The notes beneath the pieces are model-generated. The model had not been told where the DNA came from. It ran no database searches and worked only from the letters and a program-made list of their open reading frames with translations. Made by a program: the position numbers and the translations under genes. A stretch of DNA of 64,000 nt, taken from NCBI GenBank assembly GCA_000727475.1, contig KL647300.1, positions 1,420,833 through 1,484,832 on the forward strand. Reading direction: 5' to 3'. Position 1 is the stretch's first letter. Every line of letters begins with the position of its first letter. Below, piece by piece: positions 58,239 through 64,000 of the stretch. This DNA comes from Sarcocystis neurona (taxonomy: Eukaryota > Apicomplexa > Conoidasida > Eucoccidiorida > Sarcocystidae).

Positions 58239-61200
58239 TCAGGGATAGGTTGCGCCAGGGGGTGCAGGTGTGTTGTAGGTTCTAGCTGGAACAGAGTTTA
58301 CAAGAGACGTCCAAGGACCGGACTTCCGGCGCACTGCAGCTGGGTGCTGCTTACTGGTGCAATGACTCCTGCAAGGCCACAGCTGTGACTGGACACAGTG
58401 TTTGCCGGGAAGACGACGCGTTCGGTTTGCCGGCAAGCAGCCGATCTTGTCTGCTTCAGAAAGCGCGTACGACGGCTGTTCATACCGAAGCAACGAAGAA
58501 CACCTCTAAAGCGTTCCAGCGTATCAGTCATATGCAACCATTATACATTAGCTGTGCCAGGAAGAGTTTCATGCGTGGGGGAAACTCGAAGGGATGGCGG
58601 CGATGCAAAATTTTCCATATAGACATGTAATTCATGCGAAAGACACACACCTGTGCACGTGCTGTGTCAGCCGAGCTACTTTTTCACTCGTCTATTTGGT
58701 TGCTGCAACACATACACGCTGTCTAGTGGATCTGATGCAGACAGAAACGGGTGCGGCTCATCGCACGGTAGTTCTCTTGGAGCACCTACGGCTGTTGCAC
58801 GCAGCAGCGATATTCCCCTTGCAGTAGGTTGAACAATAATGAACTCACTCAGGTTGTTGCCTTGATAGCGAGAAGTCCCTCTTTCTTATGCAAAAGTTGT
58901 CAGGGATGTGAAGTGAATTTTCTTCGGGTTTGCAGCTTTAAGAGTGCCGGAACTTTTCCTTTTCATATCAGCCGTGGCCGGTCGCGCGTCTGACAGCTTG
59001 GGACTACGAAGCTGCAGGGTAATTCCTTGAGGTTGATGCGTCATTCAAGTGCACAGCGCTGCGACACAAAATTTTGCCTCTAAAAAGTACTACAGTGAAC
59101 GTACTTTTGCCCGGAAGACGTCGCTGTCAATTACAAGCGGTGATGCGACGCTGTGAAGCCACGGATAGTGCTGTACCGTTGACGTGGCTAAAGAAGCCGC
59201 GAAATTGAGCGCAGCAGCAGGGAAAGCAGGAGATACTTTGTCAGCACCCCTCAGCAGCAGACGCGATACACCTACACAGCAGCCGGCAGTGGCAAAGCCG
59301 TGGGCAGCAACAGGAGGAGTACCCGAGAGAAGACTGCAGCATCAGGGGGCAGCAGCAGGAAGCACAAGGGCAGTGCAGGCAACAGCAGGGAGAGCAGAAG
59401 TGATCTCGAAGTAGAATTAGCACCAGACCCACAGGCAGCAGCCAGCCGCTCCTGCTGACAAGCACGGACACTGGACCGCATGACTTCCCGCTGCTCCGAC
59501 TACTTCTGCTACTGCAGTGTCAGAATGGAGGCGCCGCGTCCCCGCAGCCACAACCATTGTTATTCCGGCAAGAGTAGACAGGCAGAGCCGCCGCTAAGGA
59601 GCAGCGGCCGTAGAAAGTCATGAGAGGCAGCTCCAGCGGCAGCAGACAGCGCAGGGCCATTGACGAGGATACTCCTTTATGCGCGGCAGGCATAGGCCAA
59701 ATTGTTAGTTGCGGCTGTGTACGCAATGCCATGGCATTTTCAAGATGTGTGTAGTTGAAGAGGCGCGTTCTGGTGGGGATATGGGCTTTCAGCAAAGAAT
59801 TTGCAGCGACCGCATCGCGGATCAGAGCAGCGGGTTGTTCCACCGCCGACAGCTCAGAGCCATCCTTATACGTACGTTGCTCATCTCGATAATAGATATA
59901 CACAACTATATAGACAAATACATCTAAGTATACAGTGCGTCACAAGGACGAGTCCTCAGAGCGTGCCGGGGCGATGCCGGCTTGTGGAAGGTCATGCTGT
60001 GAGTGAAAGTCAAACGTGGACGTGGGACCCGTTCTCACTTTTGTGTGCCACCACTATCACGGCAGTCTAAATGCTGGCAAACCGAAACACACCTGCCTAC
60101 GGTACTGTGGATACGTGCGCATCACGGGAAGATACGCGAGAGAGAGTGAAACTCGTCTGCGGAAGAGGAATTTCTCTCTGCAGGCAGTTGCCTTCAAAAA
60201 AGGAGGTCATGTGCGGATCTTCCTGAAACACAACGGGAGATCCCCCTTATCTAGATACGAAGGAGCTAGACACTACTAGCTAGACCTACGCATATGTGCG
60301 CATATATGTATATATGTGTCTGAAGGATCTATTGACGGATAGATAGGTAGACGGACGTAGGTCAGAACTGCCGCTGACGTGTTTACATATGTATATATGT
60401 AAATCTCGCTGCCTTTTTGCTATACACAACAGACGTTTACTATCAAGACGAAAGTTTCTTCTTGTAGATGCGACGGCGTGTATTGCATTACACACACACG
60501 TATGTGCGTATATGTAATGCAGTCAAATGAGACTGTGTGCACCTGTACTTGCGCACGCCAGGAGCTAGCGGAAGCCTGCAATGTGCCAGCACAACACGTG
60601 TGTCCGTGTACACATACAGACCTATCCATATACATATTTATATCGTCATTCACATGGATATAAGTACATATATATATATATATGTACACGCATGTACGTA
60701 CACCTATGTACACGTGTGTGGATATACGTACACGCAGACGTTTCAATTTTAGATGTCTGCAGCCCCTACGCACGTGCGTATGCGACCACGCATATACACG
60801 TTTGTTTATACGTACACACACATGTACACATACATATATACATACAAAGACACGTACGCATCAACACCTGTAACCATATATGTATACATACATATATATA
60901 TATATACACACCTACATACGTAGGAATACCTGTATATGCATATATATATATATGTACACGTACATACATGTGGACACCTGTATACTTATACATATATATA
61001 TATACACATCTACATAGGTATGAACACCCGCATAGATATATATATATATAATGTGTTTATAGTATATATGTAAACAGATGGTTATCAGGCTGCTGGTGTT
61101 AAAGGATCACTGTGGCTGGTTTAGAGGAGGAAGCGAGTAGCCGGAAGGCTCGACAGTGGGAGTGTCACTGGTGCACCAACGGCAGCAGGGGAGCGATGAC

Positions 61201-61828
61201 GGGGCTGCGGCAGCGAGGCAGACATCGCAGCTCCAAACACCGGCAGTCACAGCGGCAGCAGGCCGTCGCTCGCGTGCTGCTGCTGCAGCAGTCAGGAAGT
61301 CCTCAGCAGCAGCTGCTGAGCAGCTGCGAGCGCCGGCAAGCACCGCCAAGAGCAGCAAGGCGCCAGCAGCAAGGCGCCAGCAGCAGCAGAATTTTCCGCC
61401 GCGGGAGCAGCTCCATCTGTGTGACAGTCTCAGGAGCAGCAGCAGCACCTGCACTGGCACGAGCGCATGCAGGTATATATACGTATATATGTTGCGCATA
61501 CATATACAGACGTATAGAAGCGCAAGAGCTGCAGAGAGAACGAGCAGCAACAGTCGCGTAGCGCAGCACCCTATGCAGCCTTCAGCAGCAGGAGAGTATA
61601 GTTTTACAGCAACAGGACGGACACGCAGCAGGAGGACGGACATGCAGCAGCAGGACGGACACGCAGTAGCAGGACTGACACGCAGCAGCAGGACTGACAC
61701 GCAGCAGCAGGACTGACACGCAGCAGCAGGACTGACACGCAGCAGCAGGACTGACACGCAGCAGCAGAAGACGGCCCCCGGTGCAGCAGAGGCTGCTAGC
61801 TGTCCAGGTAATTGCACTGGGCACTGGC
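56906..61828. other. intergenic region between convergent phosphodiesterase and ABCF genes
   Basis: This 4.9-kb region has no supported gene. It holds unique-looking sequence at 56930-57750 and 58240-60280, TA/CA microsatellites at 57770-58090, 58205-58235 and 60290-61060, a small CAG tract at 59200-59400, and CAG-rich sequence from 61110 to 61800 ending in a 19-bp minisatellite. Frames of up to 133 codons occur on both strands but begin with non-ATG codons or consist of repeat. Confidence 0.5.
61616..61766 (+). repeat. 19-bp minisatellite, about eight units
   Basis: Unit GACTGACACGCAGCAGCAG, with perfect or near-perfect copies starting at 61634, 61653, 61672, 61691, 61710, 61729 and 61748 and a variant at 61616. 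The array ends 62 bases beyond the ABCF stop codon, so it is probably in that gene's 3' untranslated or downstream region. Confidence 0.92.
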
Positions 61829-64000
61829 TTAAGCAGCTCCCCCCCAGCGTTTGATATTTTTAATGCCTTTCACGCGACCAGAGTGTCCTTTGCCACCGAA
61901 GGTCTTTTTCCGTTTTATCACTGTCTCTGACTCAAACAAAGCACGCATCTGTTTTGCTGCTGCTGCTGCTGCGCCACTTTCGTCATGGCGCTTCTTGTCC
62001 CTGCGACTCCGCTGCTGCCTCCGCTGTCGCCTTTCCTCACTTCCTGCTGCTCCACGCAGGTTGTTGCTGCCGCAGGCCAGCCGAATCTCCTGCTGCCACC
62101 AAGCAGCTACTGCAGCCTTTTCTTCTTCTGCCTCGGCTTCGGTTGTTGCTGCCGCTGTCGGCTCTGACTCTGCAATGTCCCTGGTCTCTGCGCGCAGCTC
62201 TTCCGCACACATCTGAAAGGGATCTGCGTCTTTCACTGGCAACTGCGCTGGTGCTGCCGCTGCTGCCTGCCAGCTTCCTGCAGCGGCTCTCCTGCCTCCT
62301 GGTGCGGCTCTCGTGACGCCTGTTGCAGCTGCTGTTGCGCTCTTTTCTTCTTCTGGCAGCAGCGATGGGGAGTTCTCCTGCGTACCTGCACCAACACCTG
62401 TGTGTCTGTGAACTACGACGTCTTTCTCAGCAGCAGCTGAAACAGGATCGCCGACTGCTGCCATTGTTAATGTTTGCTGCTCGTGTCCCTCGTCTTCACT
62501 GCCTCGAGGCCTTGTCACTCTCCCGTTCTGGTCTTGCTGGGCGTCGGCACTCCACTGCTGTTGCTGTTTCTCAGGCTGCTGCTGTGGCTCCTTCATGGCG
62601 TGGATGCTCCGCTGCTGCTGTTCCTCTGCTGTGTAATGGTGCTGCTCCTCCGCTGCGTCCTGCTGCTGGTGGGCGCTAATTGGCTGCTGTACGTGTTGCT
62701 CTCGAGCATGTCTGCGCTGCTGCTGAGGGTGTTGCTGCAGGTGCTGCGCTTCCGCTGCAAGGCCTTGCTCACGGTAGAAGTCTCGCCACACGTCAGCAGC
62801 AGCAACGGCAGCACCACCGCTGGCAGTAGGAGCAGCAGCGGCATACGATCGAGCAGCACAGCCGTCGGAAGAGACAGAGGAAAGTCGCTTCAGCTGCTTG
62901 CTCTGCGGATCCACGCGGTAGATCTGCGTTGCAATGCGAGCAGCAAAAGAAGCGTCATGCGTTGCCACAACAAGAGCCCCGTCGAAACGCTGAAGAGCGG
63001 TTTCTAAGCTTTGTACCGTCTCGCTGTCCAAGTGGTTGGTGGGCTCATCCAGCAATAGCACACGACAGTGTCGGACTTCTGCTGCCTTTCCTGCTGCTCT
63101 TGGTGTTGGCCATACTTCTTCTTCTGCACTTGGGTCTTCGTCTCCTGCCCCTTCTTCACCTCCTTCTGCTGCTCCTTCGGCTGAAACTACCGGTGCCGCC
63201 GCTCCTGCTTTCCCTGCTGCTGTTGCTGCCACCTCCCGGGCACCAGGTCTGGCAGCGCGGAGAGAAGAACGAAGAGGAAGCGCCGCAATAGCAGCGCACT
63301 GCTGCGACAGCAGCAGCGCAGCCAGAGCAGCACGAGCCTTCTCCCCCCCGCTCAGCGTACCCACAGGCTTCCGCACGTTCTCCTTCTTGAACTTGAGTCT
63401 CCCCAAAATTTCAAGCACCGCTGCTTCTCTCGTCTTCGCTGCTGCTGTCTCTGCTGCTGCCGTCCTGCGCCGTCGGCTGCCAGCGTCTTGCTCCTGCTGC
63501 TGGGGACTGCCTCTGTATCGCAACTCAGCAGCAGCAGCAGGAGTCCCAGCACGTCGCAGTGGTGGCGGCGGTGGGGCACTGGTGGCAGACGCCTCTGCAT
63601 CACCAGCAGCATCAGCAGCGAAGGCGTGGCTCCCGCAGGCAGCAGAGAGCAGAGTTCCACAGGGAGGAGGAGGAGGAGCAGCAGCAGCTGCTGTCTTCCG
63701 CTTCCTCCGTTGTGAATGGTGGTGTTGCCGCTGCAGTGCTGCGGCCTCAGCAGCAATTTCTGCGGCACGCTGCTGAACAGCCTCCAGCAGCGGTAGATCG
63801 CCAGCAAGTGCCGCATCGCCGTGCTGCTGTTCGAGCAGTCGAATCTCTCCTTCTAGACTTCTTCGAGTTAAAATACGCTCCCCTTTCAGCAGCAGAGTCC
63901 AGCCTTCTTGCTGCTGCTGCTGCAACATCGCATGCTGCTTCCTCCCTTCATACAGATGCTGCAGTAGCTCAGCGGTGGACTCGTGCTGCTTCTTATCTTG
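61829..64000 (-). CDS. ABCF-family ATP-binding protein, C-terminal nucleotide-binding domain (partial 5')
   Basis: ABCF proteins carry two ATPase domains without membrane segments and act on ribosomes or translation. The visible 723 residues contain the last domain: LGRLKFKKENVRKPVGTLSGGEKARAALA (signature, about 63331-63360), VLLLDEPTNHLDSET (Walker B and D-loop, about 63027-63062) and ALVVATHDASF (switch His, about 62950). The Walker A and first domain are beyond the right edge, and the frame is open to base 64000. Three low-complexity insertions are evident: Gln/Ala/Pro-rich sequence before the signature, about 75 residues between signature and Walker B, and over 250 Gln/Ala/Glu-rich residues after the switch His. 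The end is strongly basic (KRKKTFGGKGHSGRVKGIKN). No intron is required. GCN20-like or EF-3-like subtype cannot be decided. Confidence 0.9.
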   Translation of the reverse strand, partial: QDKKQHESTAELLQHLYEGRKQHAMLQQQQQEGWTLLLKGERILTRRSLEGEIRLLEQQHGDAALAGDLPLLEAVQQRAAEIAAEAAALQRQHHHSQRRKRKTAAAAAPPPPPCGTLLSAACGSHAFAADAAGDAEASATSAPPPPPLRRAGTPAAAAELRYRGSPQQQEQDAGSRRRRTAAAETAAAKTREAAVLEILGRLKFKKENVRKPVGTLSGGEKARAALAALLLSQQCAAIAALPLRSSLRAARPGAREVAATAAGKAGAAAPVVSAEGAAEGGEEGAGDEDPSAEEEVWPTPRAAGKAAEVRHCRVLLLDEPTNHLDSETVQSLETALQRFDGALVVATHDASFAARIATQIYRVDPQSKQLKRLSSVSSDGCAARSYAAAAPTASGGAAVAAADVWRDFYREQGLAAEAQHLQQHPQQQRRHAREQHVQQPISAHQQQDAAEEQHHYTAEEQQQRSIHAMKEPQQQPEKQQQQWSADAQQDQNGRVTRPRGSEDEGHEQQTLTMAAVGDPVSAAAEKDVVVHRHTGVGAGTQENSPSLLPEEEKSATAAATGVTRAAPGGRRAAAGSWQAAAAAPAQLPVKDADPFQMCAEELRAETRDIAESEPTAAATTEAEAEEEKAAVAAWWQQEIRLACGSNNLRGAAGSEERRQRRQQRSRRDKKRHDESGAAAAAAKQMRALFESETVIKRKKTFGGKGHSGRVKGIKNIKRWGGAA

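Noticed and set aside
59520..59903. 127-codon minus-strand open frame
   Set aside because: Starts at GTG with no early ATG, has no motif, and no splice-supported context.

Overview
The window looks like nuclear DNA from a coccidian apicomplexan, most likely Eimeria. Three things support this. CAG/CTG (also AGC/GCA) triplet tracts run through both exons and introns, giving long Gln, Ser and Ala homopolymers in proteins. Long stretches of TA/CA-rich microsatellite separate the genes. The genes are intron-rich, with short conserved exons in long introns. No bacterial, organellar, rRNA, tRNA or CRISPR feature was seen. The density of repeats fits the 'repeat-rich' type of segment described for Eimeria chromosomes; species assignment is inference.

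Four genes can be supported by protein homology and phase-compatible splice sites. (1) 1208-5500, plus strand: the last four exons of an IRP1/AcnA-type aconitase; its 5' part lies outside the window. (2) 12240-23851, minus strand: a multi-pass membrane RING-H2 E3 ubiquitin ligase assembled from six small exons, of the same layout as plant four-TM RING-H2 ligases; its 5' end is not found. (3) 36757-56905, plus strand: a very large 3',5'-cyclic nucleotide phosphodiesterase of about 3,880 residues, with a low-complexity N-terminus, about six membrane segments and a complete HD-type catalytic domain split over four exons. (4) 61829-64000, minus strand: the C-terminal part of an ABCF-family ATP-binding protein, open at the right edge.

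Between them lie 5501-12239, 23852-36756 and 56906-61828, which hold microsatellites, minisatellites, triplet tracts and unassigned unique sequence, plus a few weak gene candidates. The aconitase and RING genes converge, the RING and phosphodiesterase genes diverge across about 13 kb, and the phosphodiesterase and ABCF genes converge. The four genes share no pathway, so this is an ordinary eukaryotic gene neighbourhood.

The most notable observations concern the phosphodiesterase. About 540 low-complexity residues sit inside its catalytic domain, between the first metal-binding histidine and the HD motif. The reading frame across that repeat is broken by what looks like one missing base at 51751-51755; with it, all exon phases agree. 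A second theme is that intronic CTG runs ending in CTGCAG often serve as the splice acceptor region.
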